Assembly: GCF_003443675.1 (NCBI RefSeq)
Contig: NZ_CP031963.1
Location: 1,945,501 to 2,009,500 of the forward strand
Direction: 5' to 3'
Source of the DNA: Aquimarina sp. BL5
Lineage (GTDB): Bacteria; Bacteroidota; Bacteroidia; Flavobacteriales; Flavobacteriaceae
Length of the DNA: 64,000 bases
Positions 19,220-31,119 of this stretch are shown in pieces (position 1 is the first letter of the stretch; each line of letters begins with the position of its first letter). Below the pieces are notes generated by a model. It ran no database searches. It worked only from the letters and a program-made list of their open reading frames with translations, and was not told where the DNA came from. A program made the position numbers and the translations under genes.

Positions 19220-20806
19220 ATGAAATTCACTGAGGAAATAAAGAGACGAAGAACTTTTGGTATCATTTCGCACCCCGATGCAGGTAAAACAACATTAACT
19301 GAAAAATTACTATTATTTGGGGGTGCAATACAAGAAGCTGGGGCCGTTAAATCTAATAAAATTAAGAAAGGGGCTACTAGTGATTTTATGGAGATTGAAC
19401 GCCAAAGAGGAATTTCTGTTGCTACCTCTGTTTTAGCGTTTGAATACCAAAACATCAAAATTAATATTTTAGACACACCAGGACACAAGGATTTTGCAGA
19501 GGATACCTTTAGAACTTTGACCGCTGTGGATAGTGTAATCGTAGTAATTGATGTTGCTAAAGGTGTAGAGGAACAAACTGAAAAATTAGTATCCGTTTGT
19601 AGAATGCGTAACATTCCTATGATTGTTTTTATTAACAAACTGGACCGTGAAGGGAAAGATGCTTTTGAACTGCTAGACGAAGTAGAACAGAAACTTGGAC
19701 TGAAAGTTACCCCTCTAAGTTTTCCTATCGGAATGGGATATGATTTTAAAGGAATCTACAATATTTGGGAAAAAAACATTAATCTGTTTAGCGGAGATAG
19801 TAGAAAGAATATAGAAGAGACTATTGAAGTTTCTGATTTATCTTCATCTGAACTTAACACTTTAATTGGTGATACGGCTGCAGAAACTTTACGCGAAGAA
19901 ATAGAGTTAGTAGAAGGAATTTACCCATCTTTTAACAAAGAATCCTATCAAAACGGAAGCCTACAACCCGTCTTTTTTGGTTCTGCATTAAATAATTTTG
20001 GTGTCCGTGAGTTATTAGATTGTTTTGTTTCAATTGCTCCAACACCAAGACCTAAAGAAAGTGATATTAGGATTGTAGAACCTGATGAAAAAGATTTTAC
20101 GGGATTTGTATTTAAGATTCACGCCAATATGGATCCTAAACATAGAGATCGGTTAGCTTTTATCAAAATTGTTTCAGGAACTTTTGAAAGAAATGTGCCT
20201 TACTTACATACAAGGCACAACAAAAAACTGAAATTCTCTAGTCCAAATGCTTTTTTTGCAGAAAAAAAAGAAATTGTAGACATCTCTTATCCAGGTGATA
20301 TTGTTGGTTTACATGACACTGGTAACTTTAAGATAGGAGATACACTAACTACCGGAGAGAAATTAAATTATAAAGGAGTTCCTAGTTTTTCACCAGAGCA
20401 TTTTAGGTATATTAACAATGCTGATCCTATGAAATCCAAGCAATTAGCAAAAGGGATTGATCAATTAATGGATGAAGGAGTCGCACAATTATTTACCTTA
20501 GAATTGAATGGAAGAAAAGTTATTGGTACAGTTGGAGCGCTTCAGTATGAAGTAATACAATACAGATTAGAACACGAATACGGGGCAAAATGTACCTATG
20601 AAAATCTTAACGTACATAAAGCCTGTTGGATAGAAACAGAAGACACTGATAGTGATGAATTTAAAGATTTCAAACGTGTGAAAAGTAAATTTTTAGCAAA
20701 GGATAAGCAAAGTCAATTAGTATTTTTAGCAGATTCTTCTTTTAGTTTACAAATGACACAACAAAAATATCCTTCTATAATTTTTCACTTTACCTCGGAA
20801 TTCTAA
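19220..20806 (+). CDS. prfC: Peptide chain release factor 3 (GTPase RF3)
   Basis: The protein is 528 residues, the usual length for RF3. It recycles class I release factors RF1/RF2 from the ribosome after termination, using GTP. The G1 P-loop SHPDAGKTT is at residues 17-25, the G2/switch I segment DFMEIERQRGIS near 68-79, G3 DTPGHKDF near 92-99, and G4 NKLD at about 139-142. The C-terminal part has the RF3-specific domains (FTGFVFKIHANMDPKHRDRL and VGALQYEVIQYRLEHEYG). The ATG start sits directly before the typical RF3 N-terminus. There is no Shine-Dalgarno sequence, as usual in Bacteroidota. It stands alone, divergent from the adhesin and convergent with the Mpo1-like gene. Confidence 0.97.
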   Translation: MKFTEEIKRRRTFGIISHPDAGKTTLTEKLLLFGGAIQEAGAVKSNKIKKGATSDFMEIERQRGISVATSVLAFEYQNIKINILDTPGHKDFAEDTFRTLTAVDSVIVVIDVAKGVEEQTEKLVSVCRMRNIPMIVFINKLDREGKDAFELLDEVEQKLGLKVTPLSFPIGMGYDFKGIYNIWEKNINLFSGDSRKNIEETIEVSDLSSSELNTLIGDTAAETLREEIELVEGIYPSFNKESYQNGSLQPVFFGSALNNFGVRELLDCFVSIAPTPRPKESDIRIVEPDEKDFTGFVFKIHANMDPKHRDRLAFIKIVSGTFERNVPYLHTRHNKKLKFSSPNAFFAEKKEIVDISYPGDIVGLHDTGNFKIGDTLTTGEKLNYKGVPSFSPEHFRYINNADPMKSKQLAKGIDQLMDEGVAQLFTLELNGRKVIGTVGALQYEVIQYRLEHEYGAKCTYENLNVHKACWIETEDTDSDEFKDFKRVKSKFLAKDKQSQLVFLADSSFSLQMTQQKYPSIIFHFTSEF

Positions 20807-20964
20807 ACAGGATTTAGAGCTAGTTTCAAGATGTTTCTGAAAAATAATATAGTATCACATTGTTTTAGAATAAAAACTTATTAAAAAGCCTCTATTTAAC
20901 TTGTTTTCATATAATGCATTATAAAAATCTATTAACAAACTATTTTCTATAAGATATCACTATG

Positions 20965-21285
20965 CTAATCTTTTGTGCTGTCCAGGGATCGCTTTCCGAG
21001 AAGAATCTCAAAGAATAACTTAAAATCTGAAATTAGACTCCATAAGGGATATTTGAAAGTTGCTGGTTTATTTTTTTCAAAAAAAGCGTGACCTACCCAT
21101 GCAAAGCCATATCCAACAACAGGCACCAAAAACCATTTCCAACTCCAACTATAATAGATAGCAATTGCGATAATAACAAAAACTAAAAAAGTACCAACAA
21201 AATGCAACGTTCTACTGGTTCTATTCCTGTGTTCCGTTAGATAGAACTTATAGAACTCAGAATAAGTTTTAATTCGATCAGACAT
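20965..21285 (-). CDS. Mpo1-like (DUF962) small membrane protein
   Basis: A 106-residue integral membrane protein of the DUF962/Mpo1 family. Family hallmarks are YSEFYKFYLTEHRNRTSRTLHFVGT near the N-terminus, a hydrophobic helix FLVFVIIAIAIYY, a second hydrophobic part with WFLVPVVGYGFAWVGHAFFEKNKPATF, and the aromatic tail YPLWSLISDFKLF. Yeast Mpo1 is an Fe(II)-dependent dioxygenase in fatty-acid alpha-oxidation, and the conserved His residues (LTEH, LHF, GHAF) are kept here. Whether the bacterial proteins do the same reaction is unproven. I chose ATG at 21283-21285 rather than a GTG four codons upstream, because homologues begin near SDRIKTYSE. A strong terminator separates it from the upstream DUF3467 gene, so it is likely transcribed alone. 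Confidence 0.85.
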   Translation of the reverse strand: MSDRIKTYSEFYKFYLTEHRNRTSRTLHFVGTFLVFVIIAIAIYYSWSWKWFLVPVVGYGFAWVGHAFFEKNKPATFKYPLWSLISDFKLFFEILLGKRSLDSTKD

Positions 21286-21355
21286 AATTTTGTACACGTA
21301 TTTAAATAATGTTTAATATAATAAAAATATACGTGTTGATCAAGTTTCCATATAT

Positions 21356-21399
21356 TTCAAAAAAAGATCCGCTTGATTTTATCAATCAAGCGGATCTTT
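21356..21399 (-). terminator. Rho-independent terminator after the rpoC/DUF3467 transcript
   Basis: A perfect 15-bp stem (21363-21377 with 21385-21399; arm aaagatccgcttgat) with a 7-nt loop is followed on the minus strand by a run of T. It lies 26 bp past the DUF3467 stop codon. Confidence 0.9.
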
Positions 21400-21425
21400 A
21401 TATCCTTAAGAATAGTTTACACCCC

Positions 21426-21740
21426 TTATGCTTGTCCGGTAGGCCCAAAATTTAAAGGAATCGGTGGTTGCTCATAATCTTTTATTTCTCCGTGAGCGGC
21501 TTCAAATCTTGATACATTATCTCCTAATGCCTTCAATAATCTTTTAGCATGCTGCGGAGTTAAAATGATTCTGCTTTTCACCTTACTTTTAGGTCGTCCT
21601 GGCATAATATTTACAAAATCAACCACAAATTCTGATACTGAATGGTTAATAATTGCCAAATTGCTATATACTCCATCAGCTATCGCATCATCTAACTCTA
21701 TATTTAGCTGATTTTGTTTTTGTTTCTTTTCGTCTGCCAT
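21426..21740 (-). CDS. DUF3467 family protein
   Basis: A 104-residue cytoplasmic protein of the DUF3467 family, with the conserved core GVYSNLAIINHSVSEFVVDF, an NIMPGRPKSKVKSRIILTPQHAKRLLKAL segment, and a tail that ends PIPLNFGPTGQA. The function is unknown. The gene sits immediately downstream of rpoC on the same strand, 70 bp away, an order common in flavobacteria, so it probably rides on the rpoBC transcript by read-through of the hairpin at 21782-21805. The strong terminator follows it, closing the unit. No signal peptide or membrane segment is seen. Confidence 0.88.
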   Translation of the reverse strand: MADEKKQKQNQLNIELDDAIADGVYSNLAIINHSVSEFVVDFVNIMPGRPKSKVKSRIILTPQHAKRLLKALGDNVSRFEAAHGEIKDYEQPPIPLNFGPTGQA

Positions 21741-21781
21741 TTTTTATATATTTTACCTGAACACATTGGCTCTAGAAACAG

Positions 21782-21805
21782 AAAGCCTGCCAATTGGCAG
21801 GCTTT
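21782..21805 (-). terminator. Perfect palindromic hairpin directly after rpoC
   Basis: A 24-bp perfect palindrome with 10-bp arms AAAGCCTGCC / GGCAGGCTTT around AATT ends 5 bp past the rpoC stop codon. It is followed on the minus strand by tctgtttctagag rather than a clean T-run, so it may be a partial terminator or an mRNA 3'-end stabiliser that allows expression of the DUF3467 gene. Confidence 0.7.
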
Positions 21806-21810
21806 ACTGA

Positions 21811-24800
21811 TTAATTATAATTTACTTCTTGTCGTTGTTCCATTCGATCTTCGAACTCTTCCTTAGAACCAACTATGATACTCTCATAGTCTCTCATACC
21901 TGTTCCTGCAGGAATTCTATGACCAACAATTACATTCTCTTTCAATCCTTCCAGATCATCAACCTTACCACTTACAGCAGCTTCGTTTAATACTTTTGTT
22001 GTTTCCTGGAATGATGCCGCAGAGATAAACGATTTAGTCTGAAGCGAAGCTCTAGTAATACCCTGAAGTATTGGAGTCGCTGTAGCCGGAGTAACATCTC
22101 GTGCCTCTACTAAATTCTTGTCTTCTCTACGTAAAAGAGAGTTTTCATCTCTTAAATCACGAGGTGAAATAATCTGACCTGCTTTTAGGTTTTCACTATC
22201 ACCAGCATCTTCGATCACCTTCATTCCGTACATAGAATCATTTTCAACAATAAAATCAGCCTTATGGATTAATTGATTTTCTAAGAAAATAGTATCACCC
22301 GGATCCTGAATTCTTACCTTACGCATCATTTGACGTACTACCACCTCAAAATGCTTATCGTTAATCTTCACTCCTTGTAATCTATATACTTCCTGTACCT
22401 CATTTACTAAATATTGCTGTACTGCAGAAGGTCCTTTTATTTTAAGAATATCTTCAGGAGTTACAGAACCATCTGATAGTGGCATACCTGCACGTACAAA
22501 ATCATTCTCTTGAACAAGAATCTGATTCGATAATTTAACAAGATACTTCTTGATTTCACCAATTCTAGATTCTACAATAATCTCACGATTACCACGCTTG
22601 ATTTTACCAAATGATACTACACCATCAATCTCACTAACAACTGCAGGGTTTGATGGATTACGTGCTTCAAATAATTCTGTTACACGTGGAAGACCTCCTG
22701 TAATATCACCAGCTTTTGCCGATTTACGTGGAATCTTAACTAAAACCTTACCTACTTCAATCTTTTCATTATCATCCACCATTAAGTGAGCTCCAACTGG
22801 AAGGTTATATGAACGAAGAACTTCGTCACCTTTACCCATAATCAGAAGTGTAGGTATCTTTTTCTTATCACGTGATTCTGAGATTACTTTTTCCTGGAAT
22901 CCGGTTTGTTCATCAATTTCTACCTGATATGTTATACCTTGTTCTACATTCTCATAGGTTACTTTTCCGGCAAATTCCGAAATAATCACACCATTATATG
23001 GATCCCACTGACAGATGCTCTGATCCGCTTTCAATGTATCACCACTCTTGATAAACAACTGCGAACCATAAGGTATAAGATTTGTACTAAGTACGATCTT
23101 AGTTTTAGGATCAATAACCTTAACTTCAGAAGTACGAGAAATCACAACATCTATTTCTTTTCCTTCAGAGTCCTGACCTTTTACAGTCTTCAATTCTTCT
23201 ATTTCTGCTTTACCAGCAAATTTAGATTTTAGCTGATTTTCTTCAGAAATGTTACTTGCAATACCTCCAACGTGGAATGTACGTAATGTAAGCTGCGTTC
23301 CTGGCTCTCCAATTGACTGCGCTGCAACAACACCCACTGCTTCACCTCTCTGAACTGTTTTACCAGTAGCTAGGTTACGTCCATAACATTTAACACATAT
23401 ACCTTTCTTAGCTTCACAGGTAAGAGCAGAACGAACTTCTACCGACTCTACAGGAGAGTTTTCGATATTCTTAGCAGTTACATCATCAATCTCTACACCA
23501 GCTTCTACAAGTACTTCTTGAGTTAATGGATTAATAACATCCATCAATGAAGTTCTACCCGCAATTCTAGCTGCTAGACCTTCTATAATTTCTTCGTTTT
23601 TCTTTAATGGACTAACTTCTACTCCTCTTAATGTTCCACAATCTTCAATATTAACAATTACGTCTTGTGCAACATCAACTAAACGACGAGTAAGGTATCC
23701 AGCATCCGCTGTTTTAAGTGCTGTATCCGCAAGACCTTTACGAGCACCGTGAGTAGAGATAAAGTACTCTAGAATCGAAAGACCTTCTTTAAAGTTAGAA
23801 AGAATCGGATTCTCAATAATTTCTCCACCAGCAGAATTTGATTTTTTCGGTTTAGCCATCAATCCACGCATTCCTGTAAGCTGACGAATCTGTTCTTTAG
23901 ATCCCCTTGCTCCAGAATCAAGCATCATATATACCGAGTTAAACCCTTGCTGATCTTCTCTAATACGCTTCATCGACAATTCTGTCAATTCAGCATTAGT
24001 TGATGTCCATATATCAATTACCTGATTATAACGCTCATTATTAGTGATAAGACCCATATTATAGTTTGATACAATATTATCTACCTGCTTATTAGCATCA
24101 GCAATCATAGTATGCTTTTCCTTAGGAATAATAATATCACCTAAACTAAACGACAACCCACCTCTAAATGCGAAGTTATACCCTAGTGTTTTGATTTCAT
24201 CCAAGAAAGCCGCAGTTTCAGGAACACTAGTTACCTTTAAAATATCACCAATAATATCTCTAAGAGATTTTTTAGTCAACACTTCATTTATGTAACCAGC
24301 TTTTTCTGGAACCTTTTCATTAAATAAAACTCTACCAGTAGTAGTTTCTATTATTTTAGTTACTAACTCTCCTTCTTCGATATCTTTTGTTCTAACTTTA
24401 ATGTTAGCATTGATATCTAATCTTTTCTCATTATAAGCGATCACCACTTCTTCTGGAGAATAGAACGTTAAATCTTCACCTTTAATTTCTAATTCAGGTG
24501 TAGATCTACGAGACTTAGTCATATAATACAGTCCTAATACCATATCCTGAGAAGGTACCGTAACTGGTGAACCATTGGCAGGATTTAAGATATTATGAGA
24601 AGCTAACATTAATAATTGTGCTTCTAATATAGCTTCTGGTCCTAATGGTAAATGTACTGCCATTTGATCTCCATCAAAATCGGCATTAAATGCCGTACAT
24701 ACCAATGGGTGTAACTGTATTGCTTTACCTTCAATAAGTTTTGGCTGGAATGCCTGTATACCTAAACGGTGAAGCGTAGGAGCACGGTTTAATAATACCG

Positions 24801-26109
24801 GATGTCCTTTTAGAACATTCTCTAAGATATCCCAAACTACAGGTTCTTTTCTATCTATAATTTTCTTTGCAGATTTTACCGTCTTTACAATACCACGCTC
24901 AATCAATTTTCTGATTACAAATGGCTTGTACAACTCGGCTGCCATATTCTTAGGAAGACCACATTCGAATAATTTCAATTCTGGTCCTACAACAATTACA
25001 GAACGAGCAGAATAATCCACACGTTTACCAAGTAAGTTTTGACGGAAACGTCCTTGCTTACCTTTTAATGAATCTGATAATGATTTTAATGGTCTGTTAG
25101 AATCTGTTTTTACTGCAGAAGCTTTACGCGTGTTATCAAACAAAGAATCCACAGATTCTTGTAACATACGCTTTTCATTACGCAAAATTACTTCTGGAGC
25201 TTTGATTTCCATCAAACGCTTCAAACGATTGTTACGTATAATTACACGACGGTATAAGTCATTTAAATCAGATGTTGCAAAACGACCTCCATCAAGTGGC
25301 ACTAATGGACGTAACTCCGGCGGAATTACCGGAACTACCTTAAGAATCATCCACTCTGGACGATTTTCTCTATTCTTATTAGCATCACGTAACGACTCTA
25401 CAACTTGAAGACGCTTTAACGCTTCAGTTTTACGTTGCTTAGATGTTTCGTTATTTGCTTTATGTCTTAATTGATATGATAACTCGTCAAGATCGATTCT
25501 TTTTAAGATTTCGATAAGACATTCTGCCCCCATCTTAGCGATGAATTTATTAGGATCTGTATCATCCAAATATAAATTCTCTTGAGGAAGACTATCTAAA
25601 ATATTCAGGTATTCTTCTTCTGTAAGGAAATCCATTTTCTGAACTGGTTCTCCTTCTTCATTTTTAGCAATACCTGGTTGAATCACTACATATCTTTCAT
25701 AGTAGATGATCATATCTAATTTCTTAGATGGCAGCCCTAATAAATATCCTATTTTGTTTGGCAAAGAACGGAAATACCATATATGCGCTACAGGAACCAC
25801 TAAATTAATGTGTCCTACACGATCTCTTCTAACTTTCTTTTCTGTTACTTCTACTCCACATCGATCACAAACGATCCCTTTGTAACGAATTCTTTTATAT
25901 TTACCACAAGCACATTCAAAGTCCTTAACAGGTCCAAAAATACGCTCACAGAACAAACCATCACGCTCGGGTTTGTGAGTACGATAATTGATAGTTTCAG
26001 GCTTTAAAACTTCTCCCTGCGACGCTGCTAAAATTGACTCAGGAGAGGCTAAACCTATAGAGATTTTATTAAATCTCTTTACTGTATTCTTATCATTATT
26101 TCTTGCCAT
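21811..26109 (-). CDS. rpoC: DNA-directed RNA polymerase beta' subunit
   Basis: The 1432-residue beta' subunit of RNA polymerase. The N-terminal zinc-binding cysteines are C66, C68, C81 and C84 (CAC and CDRC). The catalytic Mg-binding loop NADFDGD is at 475-481, the switch region [22 protein letters not shown] at about 355-376, the trigger loop/bridge helix part [19 protein letters not shown] mid-protein, and the second zinc site [14 protein letters not shown] further on. The C-terminus ([25 protein letters not shown] type) is complete. It follows rpoB by 104 bp on the same strand. The ATG start at 26107-26109 precedes a short basic N-terminus that is usual for Bacteroidota. Confidence 0.99.
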   Translation of the reverse strand: MARNNDKNTVKRFNKISIGLASPESILAASQGEVLKPETINYRTHKPERDGLFCERIFGPVKDFECACGKYKRIRYKGIVCDRCGVEVTEKKVRRDRVGHINLVVPVAHIWYFRSLPNKIGYLLGLPSKKLDMIIYYERYVVIQPGIAKNEEGEPVQKMDFLTEEEYLNILDSLPQENLYLDDTDPNKFIAKMGAECLIEILKRIDLDELSYQLRHKANNETSKQRKTEALKRLQVVESLRDANKNRENRPEWMILKVVPVIPPELRPLVPLDGGRFATSDLNDLYRRVIIRNNRLKRLMEIKAPEVILRNEKRMLQESVDSLFDNTRKASAVKTDSNRPLKSLSDSLKGKQGRFRQNLLGKRVDYSARSVIVVGPELKLFECGLPKNMAAELYKPFVIRKLIERGIVKTVKSAKKIIDRKEPVVWDILENVLKGHPVLLNRAPTLHRLGIQAFQPKLIEGKAIQLHPLVCTAFNADFDGDQMAVHLPLGPEAILEAQLLMLASHNILNPANGSPVTVPSQDMVLGLYYMTKSRRSTPELEIKGEDLTFYSPEEVVIAYNEKRLDINANIKVRTKDIEEGELVTKIIETTTGRVLFNEKVPEKAGYINEVLTKKSLRDIIGDILKVTSVPETAAFLDEIKTLGYNFAFRGGLSFSLGDIIIPKEKHTMIADANKQVDNIVSNYNMGLITNNERYNQVIDIWTSTNAELTELSMKRIREDQQGFNSVYMMLDSGARGSKEQIRQLTGMRGLMAKPKKSNSAGGEIIENPILSNFKEGLSILEYFISTHGARKGLADTALKTADAGYLTRRLVDVAQDVIVNIEDCGTLRGVEVSPLKKNEEIIEGLAARIAGRTSLMDVINPLTQEVLVEAGVEIDDVTAKNIENSPVESVEVRSALTCEAKKGICVKCYGRNLATGKTVQRGEAVGVVAAQSIGEPGTQLTLRTFHVGGIASNISEENQLKSKFAGKAEIEELKTVKGQDSEGKEIDVVISRTSEVKVIDPKTKIVLSTNLIPYGSQLFIKSGDTLKADQSICQWDPYNGVIISEFAGKVTYENVEQGITYQVEIDEQTGFQEKVISESRDKKKIPTLLIMGKGDEVLRSYNLPVGAHLMVDDNEKIEVGKVLVKIPRKSAKAGDITGGLPRVTELFEARNPSNPAVVSEIDGVVSFGKIKRGNREIIVESRIGEIKKYLVKLSNQILVQENDFVRAGMPLSDGSVTPEDILKIKGPSAVQQYLVNEVQEVYRLQGVKINDKHFEVVVRQMMRKVRIQDPGDTIFLENQLIHKADFIVENDSMYGMKVIEDAGDSENLKAGQIISPRDLRDENSLLRREDKNLVEARDVTPATATPILQGITRASLQTKSFISAASFQETTKVLNEAAVSGKVDDLEGLKENVIVGHRIPAGTGMRDYESIIVGSKEEFEDRMEQRQEVNYN

Positions 26110-26163
26110 AATATATGGTTGCTTAAGAATTATTGTAATTTAAAATTGAATAATGTAAAGTAT

Positions 26164-26201
26164 CAAACTGTCTCCTTCGACAAGCTCAGGATGACAGTTT
26201 G
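26164..26201 (-). repeat. REP-like inverted repeat in the rpoB-rpoC gap
   Basis: The 9-bp arms caaactgtc (26164-26172) and gacagtttg (26193-26201) flank a core ccttcgacaagctcagg. The reverse complement of this core, cctgagcttgtcgaagg, resembles a short dispersed repeat I know from many marine bacterial genomes. The element fills much of the 104-bp spacer and could form a hairpin in the rpoBC mRNA. Confidence 0.6.
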
Positions 26202-26213
26202 AATATTTTTTTA

Positions 26214-29200
26214 TTATTCTTCTAATCTGATATCCAGACCCAGACCTTTCAATTCATGCATTAATACATTGAATGATTCTGGTAATCCCGGTTCTGGCAT
26301 AGGTTCACCTTTCACGATACTTTCGTACGTCTTAGCTCTACCAATAACATCATCAGATTTCACAGTCAGTATTTCACGAAGGGTAGCTGAAGCACCGTAA
26401 GCTTCAAGCGCCCATACTTCCATCTCTCCAAAACGTTGACCTCCAAACTGTGCTTTACCACCAAGTGGTTGCTGCGTGATCAATGAATATGGACCTATAG
26501 AACGTGCGTGCATTTTATCATCTACCATATGACCTAACTTAAGCATGTAGATTACACCTACAGTTGCCGGCTGATCAAAACGATCTCCAGTACCACCATC
26601 ATATAAATACGTATGCCCAAATCTAGGAATACCTGCTTCATCTGTAAATTCGTTGATCTGATCTAAAGAAGCTCCATCAAAAATTGGAGTAGCATATTTT
26701 CTACCTAATTTTTGACCTGCCCAACCTAATACGGTTTCATAGATCTGACCAATGTTCATACGAGATGGTACCCCTAATGGATTCAGTACAATATCTACTG
26801 GTGTTCCGTCTTCTAAGAATGGCATATCTTCTTCTCTTACGATACGTGCAACAATACCTTTGTTACCGTGACGACCTGCCATTTTATCACCTACTTTAAG
26901 TTTACGTTTTTTAGCAATATAAACTTTAGCAAGTTTTATAATTCCAGAAGGTAATTCATCACCCACAGAGATTGTAAATTTCTCTCTACGTAAGTTACCT
27001 TGTAAATCATTTTCTTTAATCTTAAAGTTGTGAATTAGATCCGCAACCATTTTATTAAGATTATCATCAGTAGTCCAGGTTCCTTTAGTAAGGTGAGCAT
27101 AGTCATCAACACTGTTAAGCATTTTCTGAGTAAACTTTTTACCTTTTGGAAGTACTTCTTCTCCTAAATCATTAATAACACCTTGAGAAGTCTTACCTCC
27201 AACGATTATAAATAATTTATCTATCAATTCTGCTTTCAATAATGCAAATTTTGCATCATAGGATCTTTCTAAGATAGAGATATCTTCTTTATCTTGAGAA
27301 CGCTTTCGCTTATCTTTAATAGCACGAGCAAACAACTTCTTATCTATAACAACACCGTGTAAAGAAGGTGAAGCTTTTAAAGATGCATCTTTAACATCTC
27401 CTGCTTTATCTCCAAAGATAGCTCTTAATAGCTTCTCTTCTGGAGTAGGATCACTCTCCCCTTTTGGTGTAATTTTACCGATAAGAATATCTCCTGGTTT
27501 GATTTCAGCACCAACACGGATCATTCCGTTTTCATCTAGATCTTTTGTAGCTTCTTCAGAAACATTAGGAATATCATTAGTTAGCTCTTCGTTACCTAAT
27601 TTCGTATCCCTAACTTCTAATGAATACTCATCAATATGAATAGAAGTAAAGATATCATCTCTAACTACTTTCTCAGAAATTACAATCGCATCCTCAAAGT
27701 TATATCCTTTCCAAGGCATGAAGGCAACCTTCATATTTCTACCTAAAGCAAGTTCTCCGTTCTCAGTTGCATAACCTTGACATAAAACTTGTCCTTTATT
27801 TACTCTATCGCCAACTCTTACAATTGGTTTAAGATTTATAGAAGTACCTTGATTGGTTTTACGGAATTTGATCAGGTTATATGTTTTGGAATCACTTTCA
27901 AAACTTACCATTCTCTCTTCTTCCGTTCTATCGTACTTGATGGTTATCTTTTGAGCATCCACATACTCAACAACTCCAGCTCCTTCAGCGTTTATTAACA
28001 CCCTAGAATCAGAAGCTACCTGACGTTCAAGTCCTGTACCTACAATCGGAGCATCTACTCTTAATAAAGGAACTGCCTGACGCATCATATTCGATCCCAT
28101 CAATGCACGGTTCGCATCATCATGTTCCAAGAAAGGAATCAAAGATGCAGAAATCGAAGCAATTTGGTTAGGCGCAACATCCGCATAATTTACAGATGAT
28201 GGCTCGATCACAGGGAAATCACCTTCCATACGTGCAATCACCTTATCACTCTCAATTGTACCATCTTCTTTTAGTGGAAGATTGGCTTGCATTATTAATT
28301 TTTCTTCCTCTTCTTCGGCACTTAGGTATCTAAACTCGCTTAAATCTACTTTACCTTCCTCAACTTTACGATAAGGAGTTTCAAGAAATCCCATTGAATT
28401 CACTTTAGCAAATACTGCAAGTGAAGAAATTAGCCCAATATTTGGCCCTTCAGGTGTTTCGATAGGACATAAACGTCCATAATGCGTATAGTGTACATCT
28501 CGAACCTCAAAACCTGCTCTTTCTCTAGATAAACCACCTGGTCCAAGAGCAGAAAGTCTACGCTTATGCGTAATCTCTGCCAACGGATTCGTCTGATCCA
28601 TAAACTGAGATAACTGGTTGGTTCCAAAGAATGAATTAATTACAGAAGATAAGGTCTTTGCATTAATTAAATCTATAGGAGTAAATACTTCGTTATCCCT
28701 AACATTCATACGCTCTCGAATAGTACGAGCCATACGTGCTAAACCAACCCCAAACTGCTGAGATAATTGTTCTCCAACAGTTCTTACACGACGGTTAGAA
28801 AGGTGATCAATATCATCAATCTCCGCTTTAGAATTAATTAACTCTATTAAGTATTTTATGATAGTTATAATATCCTCTTTGGTAAGTACTTGCTTATCCA
28901 TTTCGATATTAAGACCTAACTTTTTATTCATTCTATAACGACCTACTTCACCTAAATTGTAACGTTGATCAGAGAAGAATAGCTTGTCAATAATACCTCT
29001 CGCAGTTTCCTCATCAGGCGGTTCTGCATTACGTAATTGACGGTATATATGTTCTACGGCTTCTTTTTCAGAATTCGTAGGATCTTTTTGCAATGTATTA
29101 TGGATAATGGCATAATCACCTTTCTGGTTATCTTCTTTATGAAGTAGAATAGTTTTAGCTCCAGAATCCACGATCTCATCTAAGTGATCTTTATCTAGGA

Positions 29201-30023
29201 CAGTATCACGATCTAATACAATCTCGTTACGTTCGATAGAAACAACTTCTCCTGTATCTTCATCAACGAAATCTTCATGCCACGTATTTAAAACACGAGC
29301 CGCAAGTTTACGACCTAATACTTTTTTTAATCCAGACTTAGAAACTTTAACCTCTTCTGCAAGGTCAAAAATCTCTAAAATATCTTTATCTCTTTCAAAA
29401 CCAATAGCACGGAAAAGTGTGGTTACTGGTAACTTTTTCTTTCTATCAATATATGCGTACATAACGCTATTGATATCAGTTGCAAATTCTATCCAAGATC
29501 CTTTAAAAGGAATAACTCTTGCAGAATATAGCTTAGTTCCATTTGCATGGAATGATTGTCCAAAGAACACACCAGGTGAACGGTGTAGTTGGGATACAAC
29601 AACACGTTCTGCTCCATTGATACAGAATGTACCACTTGGAGTCATGTAAGGAATCGTTCCTAAATATACGTCCTGAACAATCGTCTCAAAATCTTCGTGC
29701 TCAGGGTCTGTACAGAAAAGTTTTAAACGTGCTTTTAGAGGCACACTATACGTAAGACCTCTTTCTATACACTCTTGTAAATCATATCTTGGTGGATCTA
29801 CGAAGTAGTCTAAAAATTCTAGTACAAATTGATTACGTGTATCCGTAATCGGGAAATTTTCCATGAAGGTATTATAAAGACCCTCGTTTCCTCTTTCTTC
29901 AGACTTTGTTTCTAATTGAAAGAAGTCCTGAAATGATTTGATCTGGATATCCAAAAAATCCGGATAATCAGGTCTATTCTTTACAGAAGAAAAATTCAAT
30001 CTTTCAGTTTGCGTTGCTAACAT
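26214..30023 (-). CDS. rpoB: DNA-directed RNA polymerase beta subunit
   Basis: The 1269-residue beta subunit of RNA polymerase. Recognisable landmarks are the rifampicin-binding cluster with [34 protein letters not shown], the [17 protein letters not shown] segment, the flap and catalytic segment [11 protein letters not shown], and the C-terminal clamp [28 protein letters not shown]. The rifampicin region looks wild type ([16 protein letters not shown]). I start at the ATG at 30021-30023 rather than the preceding TTG. It lies 129 bp after rplL, with a hairpin in the gap, and is followed by rpoC. Confidence 0.99.
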   Translation of the reverse strand: MLATQTERLNFSSVKNRPDYPDFLDIQIKSFQDFFQLETKSEERGNEGLYNTFMENFPITDTRNQFVLEFLDYFVDPPRYDLQECIERGLTYSVPLKARLKLFCTDPEHEDFETIVQDVYLGTIPYMTPSGTFCINGAERVVVSQLHRSPGVFFGQSFHANGTKLYSARVIPFKGSWIEFATDINSVMYAYIDRKKKLPVTTLFRAIGFERDKDILEIFDLAEEVKVSKSGLKKVLGRKLAARVLNTWHEDFVDEDTGEVVSIERNEIVLDRDTVLDKDHLDEIVDSGAKTILLHKEDNQKGDYAIIHNTLQKDPTNSEKEAVEHIYRQLRNAEPPDEETARGIIDKLFFSDQRYNLGEVGRYRMNKKLGLNIEMDKQVLTKEDIITIIKYLIELINSKAEIDDIDHLSNRRVRTVGEQLSQQFGVGLARMARTIRERMNVRDNEVFTPIDLINAKTLSSVINSFFGTNQLSQFMDQTNPLAEITHKRRLSALGPGGLSRERAGFEVRDVHYTHYGRLCPIETPEGPNIGLISSLAVFAKVNSMGFLETPYRKVEEGKVDLSEFRYLSAEEEEEKLIMQANLPLKEDGTIESDKVIARMEGDFPVIEPSSVNYADVAPNQIASISASLIPFLEHDDANRALMGSNMMRQAVPLLRVDAPIVGTGLERQVASDSRVLINAEGAGVVEYVDAQKITIKYDRTEEERMVSFESDSKTYNLIKFRKTNQGTSINLKPIVRVGDRVNKGQVLCQGYATENGELALGRNMKVAFMPWKGYNFEDAIVISEKVVRDDIFTSIHIDEYSLEVRDTKLGNEELTNDIPNVSEEATKDLDENGMIRVGAEIKPGDILIGKITPKGESDPTPEEKLLRAIFGDKAGDVKDASLKASPSLHGVVIDKKLFARAIKDKRKRSQDKEDISILERSYDAKFALLKAELIDKLFIIVGGKTSQGVINDLGEEVLPKGKKFTQKMLNSVDDYAHLTKGTWTTDDNLNKMVADLIHNFKIKENDLQGNLRREKFTISVGDELPSGIIKLAKVYIAKKRKLKVGDKMAGRHGNKGIVARIVREEDMPFLEDGTPVDIVLNPLGVPSRMNIGQIYETVLGWAGQKLGRKYATPIFDGASLDQINEFTDEAGIPRFGHTYLYDGGTGDRFDQPATVGVIYMLKLGHMVDDKMHARSIGPYSLITQQPLGGKAQFGGQRFGEMEVWALEAYGASATLREILTVKSDDVIGRAKTYESIVKGEPMPEPGLPESFNVLMHELKGLGLDIRLEE

Positions 30024-30093
30024 CAATGGACGGAATTAAATTAAAATTTAAAAAACAGCGTATTTTAATACATCATATTTATATACGCAAAAT

Positions 30094-30130
30094 GGTTTAG
30101 ACCTTAGAGAGAATTCTCCAGGTCTAAACC
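30094..30130 (-). terminator. Hairpin between rplL and rpoB (candidate attenuator)
   Basis: Perfect 11-bp arms GGTTTAGACCT (30094-30104) and AGGTCTAAACC (30120-30130) enclose a 15-nt loop. The T-run after it on the minus strand is short (attttg), which fits a partial terminator. A leaky terminator at this position tunes RNA polymerase versus ribosomal protein output in E. coli; the same role here is inference. Confidence 0.65.
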
Positions 30131-30152
30131 TCTATGTCAATATATGGTAAGC

Positions 30153-30530
30153 TTACTTAAGCTCAACCTCTGCTCCAGCCTCTTCTAATTGAGCTTTAAG
30201 AGCTTCTGCTTCATCTTTAGCAATACCTTCTTTAATTGCACTTGGAGCATCATCAACTAATCCTTTAGCCTCTTTAAGACCAAGACCAGTTAATTCCTTA
30301 ACAAGTTTTACAACTGCTAATTTAGCACCACCAGCTGCTTTAAGTATTACATCAAATTCAGTTTTCTCTTCAGCAGCATCTCCACCAGCAGCTCCACCAC
30401 CAGCAGCAACAGCTACTGCAGCAGCAGCAGGCTCGATACCATACTCTTCTTTTAATATATCAGCTAACTCATTAACTTCTTTTACTGTCAAGTTAACTAA
30501 TTGTTCTGCGAATTCTTTTAAATCTGCCAT
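30153..30530 (-). CDS. rplL: Ribosomal protein bL12 (L7/L12)
   Basis: The 125-residue stalk protein. The N-terminal dimerisation domain ([31 protein letters not shown]) is followed by an Ala/Gly-rich hinge (about 33-51), and the C-terminal factor-binding domain contains [38 protein letters not shown]. Multiple copies bind bL10 and recruit EF-Tu, EF-G and other GTPases. It lies 67 bp after rplJ in the usual rplJL order. It is acidic and highly expressed in all bacteria. Confidence 0.99.
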   Translation of the reverse strand: MADLKEFAEQLVNLTVKEVNELADILKEEYGIEPAAAAVAVAAGGGAAGGDAAEEKTEFDVILKAAGGAKLAVVKLVKELTGLGLKEAKGLVDDAPSAIKEGIAKDEAEALKAQLEEAGAEVELK

Positions 30531-30597
30531 TTTCTATCGTTTTTAATAATTTTTTTTAATTGAAATATATTTGTTAAAAAGTGCGTACACGTTTAGA

Positions 30598-31119
30598 TTA
30601 CCCTTCTTTCTCGGATAATGTTTTAAGAATACCCGCTATAGTACCTCCACTAGACTTTAATGCTGAAATAACATTCTTAGCCGGTGACTGTAGTAAGCCA
30701 ATAATTTCTCCAATAACTTCTTCTTTAGACTTGATATCTACAAGTGCATCCAGAGTTTCATCTCCAACAAAAATTGCTTCCTCTACAAAAGCTCCTTTTA
30801 ATAAAGGCTTCTCGGATTTCTTACGAAACTCTTTGATCACCTTTGCTGGTGCATTACCGGTTTCAGAAAACATTATAGAAGTATTTCCTTTTAATACCTC
30901 TGGTAATTCTCCAAAATCTTTATCAGATTTCTCCATTGCTTTCGCAAGAAGCGTATTCTTAATTACTTTTAATGATACGTTAGCTTTAAAACAAGCTCTA
31001 CGTAAATTTGAAGTTGTTCCTGCATCTAAACCTGAAATATCTGCTAAATAGATATTAGTGTTTTCAGCTAACTGAGCAGTTAAGTCTTCAATTACTTGTG
31101 ATTTTTCTTCTCTTGTCAT
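30598..31119 (-). CDS. rplJ: Ribosomal protein uL10
   Basis: The 173-residue base of the ribosomal stalk, which anchors bL12 dimers to 23S rRNA. The N-terminal rRNA-binding domain shows MTREEKSQVIEDLTAQL, YLADISGL and VIKNTLLAKAM. The C-terminal helix (about 140-173) binds bL12. It is only 11 nt after rplA, so the long regulatory leader that lies between rplA and rplJ in E. coli cannot exist here. Confidence 0.98.
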   Translation of the reverse strand: MTREEKSQVIEDLTAQLAENTNIYLADISGLDAGTTSNLRRACFKANVSLKVIKNTLLAKAMEKSDKDFGELPEVLKGNTSIMFSETGNAPAKVIKEFRKKSEKPLLKGAFVEEAIFVGDETLDALVDIKSKEEVIGEIIGLLQSPAKNVISALKSSGGTIAGILKTLSEKEG

